Assembly: GCA_035570275.1 (NCBI GenBank)
Contig: DATMNI010000125.1
Location: 1 to 30,969 of the forward strand
DNA length: 30,969 bases
Reading direction: 5' to 3'
DNA from: DATMNI01 sp035570275
Lineage (GTDB): Bacteria; Acidobacteriota; Terriglobia; Bryobacterales; Bryobacteraceae
Position numbers and translations under genes: made by a program. The notes below the pieces were generated by a model, which was given only the letters and a program-made list of their open reading frames with translations, searched no databases and was not told the DNA's origin. Below, one piece after another: positions 1 through 8,646 of the stretch (position 1 is the first letter of the stretch; each line of letters starts with the position of its first letter).

Positions 1-2385
1 CGATCGGTCGAAAACATCGTCCAGGGCGTTTACTGCTCGGTGCTGCTGGTCGATCACCAGCGCGGGTGTCTGGTGCAGGGTGCCGGGCCCCATATTCCGC
101 CGCCGTTCTGGGAGATGTGCAATGGGGTACCGATCGCCCAGGACATAGGATGCTGTCCTAAAGCCGCCTTTCGCAATGAAACGGTGATCAGCGAAGACCT
201 CGCCAGCGACCCCAATTGGGCGCCCATCCGGGATATCGTCCTGAGCTTAGGCCTGCGGTCCTGTTGGAGTGTGCCGATCCGCGATTCAAAAACAGAGCGC
301 GTCATCGGAACCTTCGCCATGTACCGGAATCATCCGGCCAAACCGGCGCCTTTTGAAATGCGGGCGGTGCAAGCCGGCGCGCAACTGGCGGGTAACGCGA
401 TCGAACGTCTGCGAAACGTCAAAGATCTGCGTGACTATGCCGAACGCTTCTCCATGGCGGAAAAAGCAGCGGAATTCGGCATCTGGGAATGGGATCCGAT
501 AACCGGATCGTTCGACCTGTCGGATGGGACGGCCCTGATAACTGGCCTCGGTCCCAAAGGGCTCCGGGTCACCCCCGAGGAACTGTACGCGACCGTGCAC
601 CCGGACGACCGCGAACCGGCGCGCCTGGCCCGTGAGAGAGCGTTTGAAAGTGGTGGGGACTATGAGCACGAATTCCGAAGAGTGTTTTCGGACGGATCTG
701 TCCGCTGGTACCGCAACCGGGCAACCGTCGAATTGGCGGACGGCAAACCCGCGAAAATAATTGGCGCGATCCTCGACATCACCGCACACAAAGGCCTTTT
801 GCTTAATCTGGAACGCGCCAAGAATGCGGCCGAGGAAGCCGTTCGCGCCAAGAGCGAGTTTCTGGCCAACATGAGTCATGAAATCCGCACCCCCATGAAT
901 GCTGTCGTCGGGATGACGAGCCTCCTGCTCGGCCTCGACTTGCCCGCCGACGCCATAGACTGCGCGCAGACCATCCAGACTTCCTCCGATTCGCTGCTGA
1001 CCATCATCAACGATATCCTCGACCTTTCGAAAATCGAATCCGGCAAGCTGGACCTCGAACACCTTCCCTTCTGCTTGCGCGAGTGCCTGGAAGAAGCAGT
1101 CGAACTGCTGGGGCCGCCCGCGGCGGAGAAGGCCCTGAATCTGGCTGTTGAAGTCGCTCCTTCATTTGCCGACTGGATCTATGGCGACCCGACCCGTTTG
1201 CGCCAGATCCTGGTAAACCTGGTCGGCAATGCCGTTAAGTTCACTGAGAATGGGGAAATTGTGGTCACCGCCACGGAAGCAGTCGTATCCGGGTGCAGCG
1301 CGGTTGTCATTGCCGTGCGGGATACAGGCTGCGGCATCCCACTCGATAAACAGGATCGCATCTTCCAATCCTTCAGCCAGGTAGATTCGTCGATCACGCG
1401 CCGGTTTGGCGGCACCGGACTCGGCCTGTGCATCTCAAAGCGCCTGGCGGAAATGATGGGCGGAACCCTGACGCTAGAGAGCGCGGCCGGCTTCGGCTCA
1501 ACATTCAGCCTGATGCTCCCGTTCGAACCGGCGCCTGCACTGGAGTTACCACCCGCCGCGGAAACCGCCTGGGCCGGTAAGCGTGTGTTGGTCGCCGATG
1601 GCAACGCCACCAACCGGCGAATTCTTGCCGATTGTCTCACCCATTGGAAGCTCTCGGTGCACACTGTGCCCTCGGTTGCGGAAGCGCTGGGTCGCATTCG
1701 TGCCGAACCCTGGGACCTGGTCATCCTCGGTTGGCTCATGCCCGAAATGGAAGGCGGCGAGTGGGCGTTGGCTGTCAAGGCCGAACTCGGTTCCGGCGCG
1801 CCGCCGATGGTGATGCTGGGCGCCGGCGTTCGTTCTCCACTCTCCGCATTACACGGTCAATCCGGCCCATTTGCCGCCCAGATCAATAGGCCTATCCGGC
1901 GGAAAAGCCTGCACCGGGTTGTGTCGCAAGTCCTCAGTGGCAAGGCCGCCTCGCCAGGCGTCTCCAAGGTGCTTGACCCGGATTTGGCCCGGCGCATGCC
2001 TCTTCGCATCCTGGTTGCTGACGACAACCTGATCAACCAAAAAGTTGCGCGGCGCCTGCTTGAGCGCTGGGGCTACCAGCCGGACACGGCATCCAACGGC
2101 CTTGAAGTTCTCTGCGCCGTGCGCAGGGATCGCTTCGATCTGGTCCTGCTGGATGTGCAGATGCCCGAGATGGACGGCACCGAGGCGGCACAACGCATCT
2201 GTGCGGAAATGCCGGCCGGCCAGCGCCCGTGGCTGATTGCCCTCACGGCCGGAGTATTCCAGGAAGACCGGGAGCGTTGCACGCAGGCCGGCATGGACGG
2301 TTTCCTTGGCAAACCCATCAGGGTGGGGGAACTGCAGAGGGTCTTGGAGCAGTGCTACGCGCAGTTGCCAGTTTTTTCACGATAG
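1..2385 (+). CDS. Hybrid sensor histidine kinase, 5'-truncated by window edge (GAF-PAS-HisKA-HATPase-REC-REC)
   Basis: The frame is open from base 1, so the true start lies outside the window; a GTG at 40 is an internal codon. Domain order: GAF (bases about 1-420), PAS_3-type PAS with its WEWDP and HPDD motifs (450-800), HisKA with the phospho-accepting His in MSHEIRTPMN (codon 877-879), HATPase_c with N box (NLVGNAVKF), DTGCGIP and GGTGLGL (about 1190-1530), then two receiver domains. The second receiver is canonical, with VADDN and acceptor Asp in LLDVQMPEMDG (codon 2152-2154). The first has Gly at the acceptor position (codon 1729-1731) and ADG in place of ADD, so it probably cannot be phosphorylated. 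No membrane segment is visible in the part present, which suggests a cytosolic sensor. No separate response regulator is adjacent. Signal unknown. Confidence 0.93.
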   Translation, partial: RSVENIVQGVYCSVLLVDHQRGCLVQGAGPHIPPPFWEMCNGVPIAQDIGCCPKAAFRNETVISEDLASDPNWAPIRDIVLSLGLRSCWSVPIRDSKTERVIGTFAMYRNHPAKPAPFEMRAVQAGAQLAGNAIERLRNVKDLRDYAERFSMAEKAAEFGIWEWDPITGSFDLSDGTALITGLGPKGLRVTPEELYATVHPDDREPARLARERAFESGGDYEHEFRRVFSDGSVRWYRNRATVELADGKPAKIIGAILDITAHKGLLLNLERAKNAAEEAVRAKSEFLANMSHEIRTPMNAVVGMTSLLLGLDLPADAIDCAQTIQTSSDSLLTIINDILDLSKIESGKLDLEHLPFCLRECLEEAVELLGPPAAEKALNLAVEVAPSFADWIYGDPTRLRQILVNLVGNAVKFTENGEIVVTATEAVVSGCSAVVIAVRDTGCGIPLDKQDRIFQSFSQVDSSITRRFGGTGLGLCISKRLAEMMGGTLTLESAAGFGSTFSLMLPFEPAPALELPPAAETAWAGKRVLVADGNATNRRILADCLTHWKLSVHTVPSVAEALGRIRAEPWDLVILGWLMPEMEGGEWALAVKAELGSGAPPMVMLGAGVRSPLSALHGQSGPFAAQINRPIRRKSLHRVVSQVLSGKAASPGVSKVLDPDLARRMPLRILVADDNLINQKVARRLLERWGYQPDTASNGLEVLCAVRRDRFDLVLLDVQMPEMDGTEAAQRICAEMPAGQRPWLIALTAGVFQEDRERCTQAGMDGFLGKPIRVGELQRVLEQCYAQLPVFSR

Positions 2386-2418
2386 ATCCGCGGCGCTTCT
2401 CTTCGACTTCCTCCGCGC

Positions 2419-4824
2419 TCACTTGTCGCCTAATGGATGCGTGGGCGTGCGCTTGGGCGGCGCCAGGGCTGGAACGGTTGCCACCACGCCACCCTGCGTA
2501 TTGCGGAACGGAATGCTGAGCACCACGTTGCGGATCAGGGTCCGCGACCGGTACTGGTCCTTTTCGAGCGAATCCACCAGTCTTTGCACGGTACACTGGT
2601 CGCCATCCTGCAGGTTGCGTCCCAGCGCGTATCCGAGCACTTTGCCGGCGAGGTGGCGGAGGAATTCCGGTTTGCGATTGAGCAGCACCTGGCGCAATTC
2701 CACCGGCCCGTTGAACTTTTCGCCCGATGGCAGGGCGCCCGCGGCATCCACTGGCTGGCCGTCGGTTTCGCGGTCGCGCCAGCGGCCCATCCAGTCGAAA
2801 TTCTCCAGCCCCATGCCGATGGGGTCCATCAGGTTGTGGCAGGTGGCGCACGACGCATCGGCACGGTGCCGCGAGAGGATCTGCCGCATGGTCAAACCGC
2901 CCTCGCTCCTGGCCGCCACCTCCAGCGGCGGCACGTCCGGGGGTGGCGGCGGAACCGGTGTGCCCAGCAGGGTATCGAGCACCCAGGCGCCGCGCAGCAC
3001 CGGGCTGGCCTGCTTGTAATGCGAGGTCATCGCCAGAACTCCAGCCAGCCCCAGCACGCCCGCGCGCTGCTCGCCGGGCCACGCAACGCGGTGGAATCCG
3101 TCGTCATCGAAGCTCTTGATGCCGCCGTCGAGACCCTTGGCTTGGCCATCGAGGACCCTGCCATCCACTTCATAAAACTTCGCCAGCCGCGCCGTCAGGA
3201 AAGTATAGTTGGCGCTAAGCAACTCCAGCAGGCTGCGGTTCTCGCCCAGAATGTAGTGGAACAGCAGAACCGGCTCTTCCCGCAGATCGGCCGCTACCTC
3301 GGGCGTATAGTAGTGCTGCAACTCGGTGAGCAGCGGCACCACGCGCCCGCCCACTTCCTGCGTGCCCAGCCATTGGCCGACGAAACTCGTGCTGAAGGCT
3401 CGCGACCGCGGGCTGTCGAGCATGCGGTCCACCTGGGCGGCGAGCACCTTGGGGTCCTGGAGCCGCCCCTGCCCGGCCAACTGGAGCAGCTCGTCGTCAG
3501 GCATAGTGGACCAGAGGAAGTACGACAATCGCGACGCCAGATCGTACTGGCCCAGGGGGTGGACGCCGGGCGCGTCGTCGTGGTCTTCAATGCGGAAAAG
3601 GAACCGCGGCGAGACCAGCACGGCTTTCAACGCCAGTTTCACGCGCTCTTCGTAGGGATCGCCGCGCTCGCGGGCGCGATCGTACAGGGCCAGAAAGCGA
3701 TCCACCTCGGCCGCCTCCACGGGACGCCGGTAGGACTTGCGAAGGAAGCCGGCCAGAAGTTGCCGCGCCGCCTGGCGTGGATTGAGCGGCGATTCGCCGG
3801 CCTCCACGCCGAACAGGCGGTAATGCAGCGCCAGTTTCTCCGGCGGCGCTGGCGCCTGCCGCTGCTCTACCGTCAGGCTGTAGAACGTGACCGGCGCGTT
3901 CCCGTTGACGACGGTAATGGTGTGGACGCCCCGCGCCAGAGTGGCGGTTTGGGCGCGCGCCGTGGGCCCGCCGCCGGGGTCGCGTGCGAATGCCAGAGTG
4001 CCTGAAGCGAGACCGTCGACTTTCAACGACACCTGAAAGGCCGCGTCCTTAGGCCGCTCCACCGAGACGCGCAGGTTGTAGGGGCCTTCTATGAAAATGG
4101 GTAGCGCCGCGGAAACTTCCTGGCCTGGTTCGAGCGTCCGGCCCGGCTTGGGGCCAGGCGCCACCGGAGTCATTTCGGCCGACCCGAAAACCTTCACCAG
4201 GGGCGGCGTGACGATCACGCGGTCCAAAATCTTCTGCGCCGCTTCCAGGTAGCGCTCCAGCATCATCGGCGGGACGAATAGCGTTTCGCCATTGGTGTCG
4301 AATCCCGCGCCGCCCGATTCGTCGGCGGGGAAAACGTCGGCCACCGCCAGGTCCACACCCAACAGGTCGCGAACCGTGTTGTGGTACTCGCGCCGGTTGA
4401 GCCGCCGCGGCGGGGACGCGCCTGCGTAGTCACCGGCACTGCACGCCGTTACGCGCAGACGATTCTCCAGCCACGTGGCCACGCGCAGGCGGTCGTCTTC
4501 GGTGAGCTTCGAGGCCATCGGCGGCATGGTGCGGTTGCGAAGTTGCGCGGCCACGTCGGCCCACAGCCCGCGGCGGGTTTCCACGTCCTGCACGGTATCG
4601 GCTTTCAGAAAGTCGATGCGGTTTTTGGGATTGGACGGGTTGTGACAGGCCGCGCAGTTTTCGAGCAGCACGGGTCGAATGGACTGCGAAAACTCCTTCG
4701 CAGGGTCGGGAACCGCGGCCGCTAACCCCGCCAGTGGAATCGAAATGCCGGCAAGCCACAATGCACGCACTGCTGCAACTCTATCAAACTTTTTGGCGGC
4801 CGCGATGGTCTTCAGCGGCTCCAA
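2419..4824 (-). CDS. DUF1592/DUF1588/DUF1585-family exported c-heme protein (PSCyt-like)
   Basis: An 801-residue protein with a hydrophobic N-terminal segment (about residues 18-38) followed by a cytochrome-like region with CAACH (residues 57-61) and a second heme-type motif CATCH (659-663). Between them are the blocks typical of the DUF1587, DUF1595, DUF1592 and DUF1588 modules, such as LNRREYHNTVRDLLG and RLSYFLWSTMPDDELL. The end has a DUF1585-like LAGKVLGYALGR. Such proteins are abundant in Planctomycetes and Acidobacteria and are thought to act in the periplasm in redox processes; their substrates are unknown. They usually sit beside a DUF1552 gene, which is absent here. The gene ends 33 bp from the convergent kinase gene. 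The ATG at 4824 is the first in frame; no strong ribosome site is seen, and a start a little further in cannot be excluded. Confidence 0.9.
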   Translation of the reverse strand: MEPLKTIAAAKKFDRVAAVRALWLAGISIPLAGLAAAVPDPAKEFSQSIRPVLLENCAACHNPSNPKNRIDFLKADTVQDVETRRGLWADVAAQLRNRTMPPMASKLTEDDRLRVATWLENRLRVTACSAGDYAGASPPRRLNRREYHNTVRDLLGVDLAVADVFPADESGGAGFDTNGETLFVPPMMLERYLEAAQKILDRVIVTPPLVKVFGSAEMTPVAPGPKPGRTLEPGQEVSAALPIFIEGPYNLRVSVERPKDAAFQVSLKVDGLASGTLAFARDPGGGPTARAQTATLARGVHTITVVNGNAPVTFYSLTVEQRQAPAPPEKLALHYRLFGVEAGESPLNPRQAARQLLAGFLRKSYRRPVEAAEVDRFLALYDRARERGDPYEERVKLALKAVLVSPRFLFRIEDHDDAPGVHPLGQYDLASRLSYFLWSTMPDDELLQLAGQGRLQDPKVLAAQVDRMLDSPRSRAFSTSFVGQWLGTQEVGGRVVPLLTELQHYYTPEVAADLREEPVLLFHYILGENRSLLELLSANYTFLTARLAKFYEVDGRVLDGQAKGLDGGIKSFDDDGFHRVAWPGEQRAGVLGLAGVLAMTSHYKQASPVLRGAWVLDTLLGTPVPPPPPDVPPLEVAARSEGGLTMRQILSRHRADASCATCHNLMDPIGMGLENFDWMGRWRDRETDGQPVDAAGALPSGEKFNGPVELRQVLLNRKPEFLRHLAGKVLGYALGRNLQDGDQCTVQRLVDSLEKDQYRSRTLIRNVVLSIPFRNTQGGVVATVPALAPPKRTPTHPLGDK

Positions 4825-5092
4825 CCACGTCCGGCACGTTCTGGTGACGTCACGGGGCCTCTCCGTCGAAGCGCCTTTTCAACTCCACCTTCAATACCGG
4901 GAGCGCTCACACCGGAGCTGCGCCGTCGGCCGGCAGTAAGGATGGGAGCACGAGGAACGTCTGCGCCGGACCAAGGCCTGGTTCGGCACCGGCAGTACGG
5001 TTCGCGCACCGGCAGTGCCACAAGTTGCCCGGGGGCGTTGGATTGCGGCACCTGGCGTGTACTAAAAGGCTACGCCTGCCGATAAGACAATT
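4825..5092. other. Divergent intergenic region with short repeats
   Basis: This 268-bp stretch separates two divergent genes and must hold promoters for both. Visible structure: an 11-bp direct repeat GCACCGGCAGT at 4986-4996 and 5006-5016 (20-bp period, about two helical turns), a further CGGCAGT near 4930, and the palindrome TGACGTCA near 4848. The spacing would suit a dimeric regulator, but this is inference. No convincing sigma-70 promoter was found. Confidence 0.3.
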
Positions 5093-7249
5093 GTGGGGCT
5101 ACTGAGTCTGCGGAATACCGGATTGCCGTCTTGGAGCCGGCGCCTCGTACTCCGTGCCACCGCTCTTCTGCTCGGTGGGATAGCCTTGGCGATTACGGGG
5201 CTGGTATTGCGCCAACTCTTCGAAGAAGGTCAAGCTCGCGGGAAGGTCTACCGGATCGGCGCCGATCATTCGCCGCCTTACAGCCTGCTCGTCGCCGGCC
5301 AGGTCCGGGGAATGAATATCGACGTCATGAACGAAGCCGCCCGGCGCGCCGGAATCCGGCTGGAGTGGGTGCCGATTCGGACTACGGCGGAGGATGCGCT
5401 CCGGCGCCGCCTGGTGGACATGTGGCCGGCCGGTGGCCGAAGTCCCTGGCGCGTGAAGCATCTCTATCTTACGGAACCCTGGCTGCAGAACACTTTCGTG
5501 CTGGTTTCGGCGGCTTCGGCGCCGGTTCTCAAACCTTCGGATCTGCCAGGCAACCGGCCCGTGGCATACAAGGGGGGCGGCCTGGTGGGCACGGTCGTGA
5601 AAGAACTCTTCCCCACCGGCATTCCGCAGCCGCACGGGCTTCGGGAAGACGCGGTGGCGTCACTCTGCCGGGGCGGCGCGGCAGCCGCAGTGGTGGAGAC
5701 GCGGTTCCTGGAAGCCATGCTTCTTCACCGCCCCGCACCCTGTGCGAACCTCGACTTCCGGGTCAGCATCCTGTCCGTGACTCCTCACAAGCTCGCGCTT
5801 CTGGCCCAGTGGGATTCGGCGGTGGCGGCACGGATGATGGGCGCGGCTCTCTCCGATATGGCCCAGGACGGGCGCCTGCTGGACATCGAGTCGGGTTGGG
5901 CGGCGGTGGCGTCCGCGGACGACCGGCAACTGTTCGCCCTAGGGGAGGCCGAGCGGCAAAACCGCCGGAATACCTGGGGGATAGTGGCGCTCTCCGGGTT
6001 CGCCGGGGTCCTCTGCTGGCTCGTCTCCTTTGCTTTTCGCGCACGCGCCAACGAGCGTGAGTCGCGCGCGGCAGCGGAGAAGGCGAGTGCGGCGAAGAGC
6101 GAATTCCTGGCCCGGACCAGTCATGAGATTCGTACTCCGTTGAACGGGATTATCGGGCTGACCGAGATGATCCTCCTGGACGAAATCACCGAAAATGCCC
6201 GGAAAGAACTGGAGATTGTTTACGGCTCAGCCTCCAGCCTGCTGGCGTTGATCAACGACCTGCTCGATCTTTCGAAAATTGAGGCGGGGCAGTTGTTGAT
6301 CGAGCCCGCCGACTTCGAGATCAGGAAATCGCTGGAGTCTGCCGTTGAAATGATCCAACGGAGAGCTTTGGACAAGAGGCTCTCCTTCAAGTTAGACGTG
6401 CACCCGGATGTACCAGTCAGACTGCACGGCGACGCGTTGAGGTTGCGGCAGATCGTTTTGAACTATTGCGGCAACGCCCTCAAGTTCACTGAGACCGGTG
6501 GTGTGAGGGTTACCGTCACGCGGGCTGAAGCCCCTTCTTACTACCGCTTCGCCGTCCACGATACGGGCATCGGTTTCGACCCAAAATTAGCTGCCGTGCT
6601 GTTTCAGGATTTCAGCCAGCTTAGAGTAGCCGGCCGCGGGAACCAAGGGGGCACCGGGCTGGGACTGGCGATTTCAAGAAGGCTTGCGGAGCTGATGGGT
6701 GGGCGCGTCGGATGCCAGAGCACGAGCGGCCAAGGCTCGGTCTTTTGGGCCGAAGTCCCCTTTCCTGACGCGTCACCTGCCAAAGCTGGGCACGGTGCAG
6801 TCGGGGACCTCGAGGTCGAAGGAGCCAGCCGTCTGGCCGGTACGCGGGTGCTGGCGGCCGATGACAGTCCGGTGAACCGTTTGGTGTTGACGCGGATGCT
6901 GGAACGCTTCGGCTGCATCGTGCGGAACGCTTCCAACGGAGAAGAGGCGGTCCGGGCGTTTCAGTACGAGAGTTTCGACATTGTCCTGATGGATTGCGAG
7001 ATGCCGGTTTTGGACGGATACGATGCCACGCGCCAGATTCGGGAGCGGCAGGCCGGCACCCCGGAACGCACGCCCATTCTGGCGATCACCGCCCACGCGA
7101 TGAGCGGTGACGCCGAGAAGTGCCGGTCCGCCGGAATGGACGGTTATCTCACGAAACCGCTCTCTCTGGGGACGCTGGAGCGGGAACTGAAGCGCGTGCT
7201 GGTTTCGAGGTCCGCAGGGGGGTTGCCTACTATCCCCAAGAACGGTTAA
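5093..7249 (+). CDS. Membrane hybrid histidine kinase with periplasmic SBP_bac_3-like sensor
   Basis: 718 residues. TM1 is at about 18-41 and a periplasmic domain follows at about 51-270. It resembles family 3 solute-binding proteins (YRIGADHSPPYS, GMNIDVMNEAARRAG, YLTEPW, then a second lobe), as in BvgS/EvgS-type kinases that sense small molecules. TM2 is at about 292-312. HisKA carries the phospho-His at residue 344 (SHEIRTPLNG), the ATPase domain has NYCGNALKF, DTGIGF and GGTGLGLAIS, and the single receiver has ADDS and acceptor Asp634 in LMDCEMPVLDG. No Hpt domain is fused, so phosphorelay would need a separate Hpt protein. The start chosen is GTG at 5093; there is no clear ribosome site, so the exact start is uncertain. 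It is an orphan: no response regulator lies next to it. The ligand is probably an amino acid or other small polar molecule, by family only. Confidence 0.93.
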   Translation: MGLLSLRNTGLPSWSRRLVLRATALLLGGIALAITGLVLRQLFEEGQARGKVYRIGADHSPPYSLLVAGQVRGMNIDVMNEAARRAGIRLEWVPIRTTAEDALRRRLVDMWPAGGRSPWRVKHLYLTEPWLQNTFVLVSAASAPVLKPSDLPGNRPVAYKGGGLVGTVVKELFPTGIPQPHGLREDAVASLCRGGAAAAVVETRFLEAMLLHRPAPCANLDFRVSILSVTPHKLALLAQWDSAVAARMMGAALSDMAQDGRLLDIESGWAAVASADDRQLFALGEAERQNRRNTWGIVALSGFAGVLCWLVSFAFRARANERESRAAAEKASAAKSEFLARTSHEIRTPLNGIIGLTEMILLDEITENARKELEIVYGSASSLLALINDLLDLSKIEAGQLLIEPADFEIRKSLESAVEMIQRRALDKRLSFKLDVHPDVPVRLHGDALRLRQIVLNYCGNALKFTETGGVRVTVTRAEAPSYYRFAVHDTGIGFDPKLAAVLFQDFSQLRVAGRGNQGGTGLGLAISRRLAELMGGRVGCQSTSGQGSVFWAEVPFPDASPAKAGHGAVGDLEVEGASRLAGTRVLAADDSPVNRLVLTRMLERFGCIVRNASNGEEAVRAFQYESFDIVLMDCEMPVLDGYDATRQIRERQAGTPERTPILAITAHAMSGDAEKCRSAGMDGYLTKPLSLGTLERELKRVLVSRSAGGLPTIPKNG

Positions 7250-7358
7250 CTAAGCCCCCCCGATCTCGCCGTCTTTCGCCCGCTCTCTCCCTGCCGGCAA
7301 TAAAATTTTCCCTGGACATCACAAAACTGTCGGTATGTTACTGGAATTCAGGAACCCA

Positions 7359-7670
7359 ATGGCGGCAGCGATTCAAGTGATTCAAAGCGCGGATACGGCA
7401 GCCACGCTTTTCAGCCCAGCCCGCTTACGCATTTTGCACTAACTGGGCGAACCCGACACCGCCGCCGGCGTCGCCCGCCGCCTTCAGTTGCCTCGTCAAC
7501 AGGTGGGCTACCACATGCGGGAGTTGGAGCAGGCCGGCCTGGTGGAACTGGTCGAGGCACGCCGCCATGGCAACTGCCTGGAGCGCGTGGTGCGGGCCGC
7601 CGCCCGCAGTTACATCGTCAGCTCCGAGGCCTTGGGCAAACTCGGCGCCACGCCGGTCGAGCGCCGTCGC
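7359..7670 (+). pseudogene. ArsR-like winged-helix regulator, broken (premature stop, C-terminus lost)
   Basis: From ATG 7359 (AGGA ribosome site just upstream) the reading is 27 residues, MAAAIQVIQSADTAATLF.., ending RLRILH, then TAA at 7440-7442, then the same frame resumes LGEPDTAAGVARRLQLP and YHMRELEQAGLVELVE. This is one continuous ArsR/DUF-type winged helix with the recognition helix around QQVGYHMRELE. The stop replaces one residue inside helix 1, and a single base change (CAA or GAA to TAA) would explain it. Relatives I know continue for about 80-100 residues after the SSEALGKLGA block, but here the frame runs instead into spacer and then the ZIP gene, so the 3' half is missing too. 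Product: probably none, or a short restart from a downstream codon. An error in the sequence could explain the stop but not the missing 3' half. Confidence 0.72.
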
Positions 7671-7722
7671 GGATTAAACAATCTGCCCCACACAGGGTTT
7701 CGCCCCTCCACCCCGCGCTACA

Positions 7723-7752
7723 GTAGAGTCTTGTCTTTGCACGTGACTCTAC
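7723..7752. promoter_or_regulatory. 8-bp perfect inverted repeat over the ZIP gene start
   Basis: GTAGAGTC (7723-7730) and GACTCTAC (7745-7752) are perfect inverted complements separated by 14 bp, and the proposed GTG start at 7743 lies in the spacer. It could be an operator for a dimeric metal-responsive repressor or an mRNA hairpin that hides the start. Function is inferred from position only. Confidence 0.35.
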
Positions 7753-8513
7753 CTGCGTCCGCAGGCATCGCCGCTCCTGCGCTGGCCACCGCGGTCGGGC
7801 TGAGCGGCGCCGCACTTGGCCTTTGGCTCACTGGCCTGCGCCAGCGTGCCCGGGTGGTGGTCCCCTTCAGTGCGGGCGTACTCCTGGGTGTGGCGCTGTT
7901 CGGCCTCATGCCGGAACTGGCGGTCGAGATTGGCTGGCCGGTGAGCCTTCTGCTGTTCGCCACCGGCTACGGCCTGCTGCTCGCCGTAAACCGCTTCGTT
8001 TACAAGGTGTGTCCCACCTGCGCGCACGATCACGATCACAACGACTGCTCCACCCCACTGCACGGGTTTGCCGGCCCGCTGATTGCCGCAGCCGCCATCC
8101 ACAGCTTTCTGGATGGCTGGAGCATCGCCACCGTGCAGCTCACCGTCCCGCTGGGCCTGCGCGTCGCCGTGCCCGTGGCGGTGGCGCTGCATAAGGCGCC
8201 CGAAGGTATCGCGCTCGGCGGCATCCTCAGGGCGGCCGTGGGCAATCGCACAACGGCGCTGGGTTGGGCGACGCTGGCCGAAGGCGCTACCTTGCTCGGC
8301 GGCGTTATCGGGTTGAGCATGGCTCCCAAACTGGGCACAGGTTGGATTACCTATCCGCTGGGCATCGCCGCGGGCTGGCTGTGCTACCTGGGTTCTCACG
8401 CCATCCATGAGGAATGGAAGCGCCGCGGTCCGCGGGCGGCTGCCCTGTCGGCCGCGGCGGGCGTTGCCGGCGCCGCCGCGATTCAGCAGGGCGCCGAAGC
8501 GCTATTCCGTTAG
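7743..8513 (+). CDS. ZIP-family divalent metal transporter (GufA/ZupT-like)
   Basis: About 256 residues with seven or eight hydrophobic segments. Two signature metal-site helices are visible: HSFLDGWSIA (TM4 type) and ALHKAPEGIALGG (TM5 type), whose His, Asp and Glu residues line the transport path in ZIP proteins. A His/Asp/Cys-rich cytosolic-type loop (CPTCAHDHDHNDC, near base 8010-8050) sits between TM3 and TM4, as expected for Zn/Fe transporters. Predicted role: movement of Zn2+, Fe2+ or similar across the inner membrane. The frame is open upstream through the broken ArsR-like gene. The start is placed at GTG 7743 because the ZIP-like sequence begins there (TLPASAGIAAPALATAVGL); TTG 7731 is an alternative, and neither has a good ribosome site. 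Regulation by the neighbouring regulator may have been lost with its decay. Confidence 0.85.
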   Translation: MTLPASAGIAAPALATAVGLSGAALGLWLTGLRQRARVVVPFSAGVLLGVALFGLMPELAVEIGWPVSLLLFATGYGLLLAVNRFVYKVCPTCAHDHDHNDCSTPLHGFAGPLIAAAAIHSFLDGWSIATVQLTVPLGLRVAVPVAVALHKAPEGIALGGILRAAVGNRTTALGWATLAEGATLLGGVIGLSMAPKLGTGWITYPLGIAAGWLCYLGSHAIHEEWKRRGPRAAALSAAAGVAGAAAIQQGAEALFR

Positions 8514-8523
8514 GTCCAAGCCC

Positions 8524-8613
8524 AACTCCCTAACGGTCGAGCGACAAGTCGTGGCTCTTTAAGGTCTGCAAACACGCAACACCCGTCACAGAGCCGCGAC
8601 CGTCAGGGAGCGG
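8524..8613. repeat. Imperfect inverted repeat, acidobacterial LPYGRGSV-type element (copy 1)
   Basis: The right arm 8591-8613 (GAGCCGCGACCGTCAGGGAG..) is the reverse complement of the left arm CTCCCTAACGGTCG plus TGGCTC (8526-8557), except that the left arm carries an extra 12-mer AGCGACAAGTCG at 8540-8551. The same arms flank mutS (21319-21408), and the 12-mer recurs at 17052-17063. It fills the gap between the ZIP and cytochrome genes and may also end transcription. Confidence 0.75.
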
Positions 8614-8646
8614 ATGCCACCATGTTTACGATAAGATAGACCCGGC

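Noticed and set aside
7359..8513. A genuine stop-codon readthrough protein with HTH and ZIP domains
   Set aside because: No recoding signal is apparent, and the segment between the HTH and the ZIP part looks like non-coding spacer with an inverted repeat; kept only as a finding to check.
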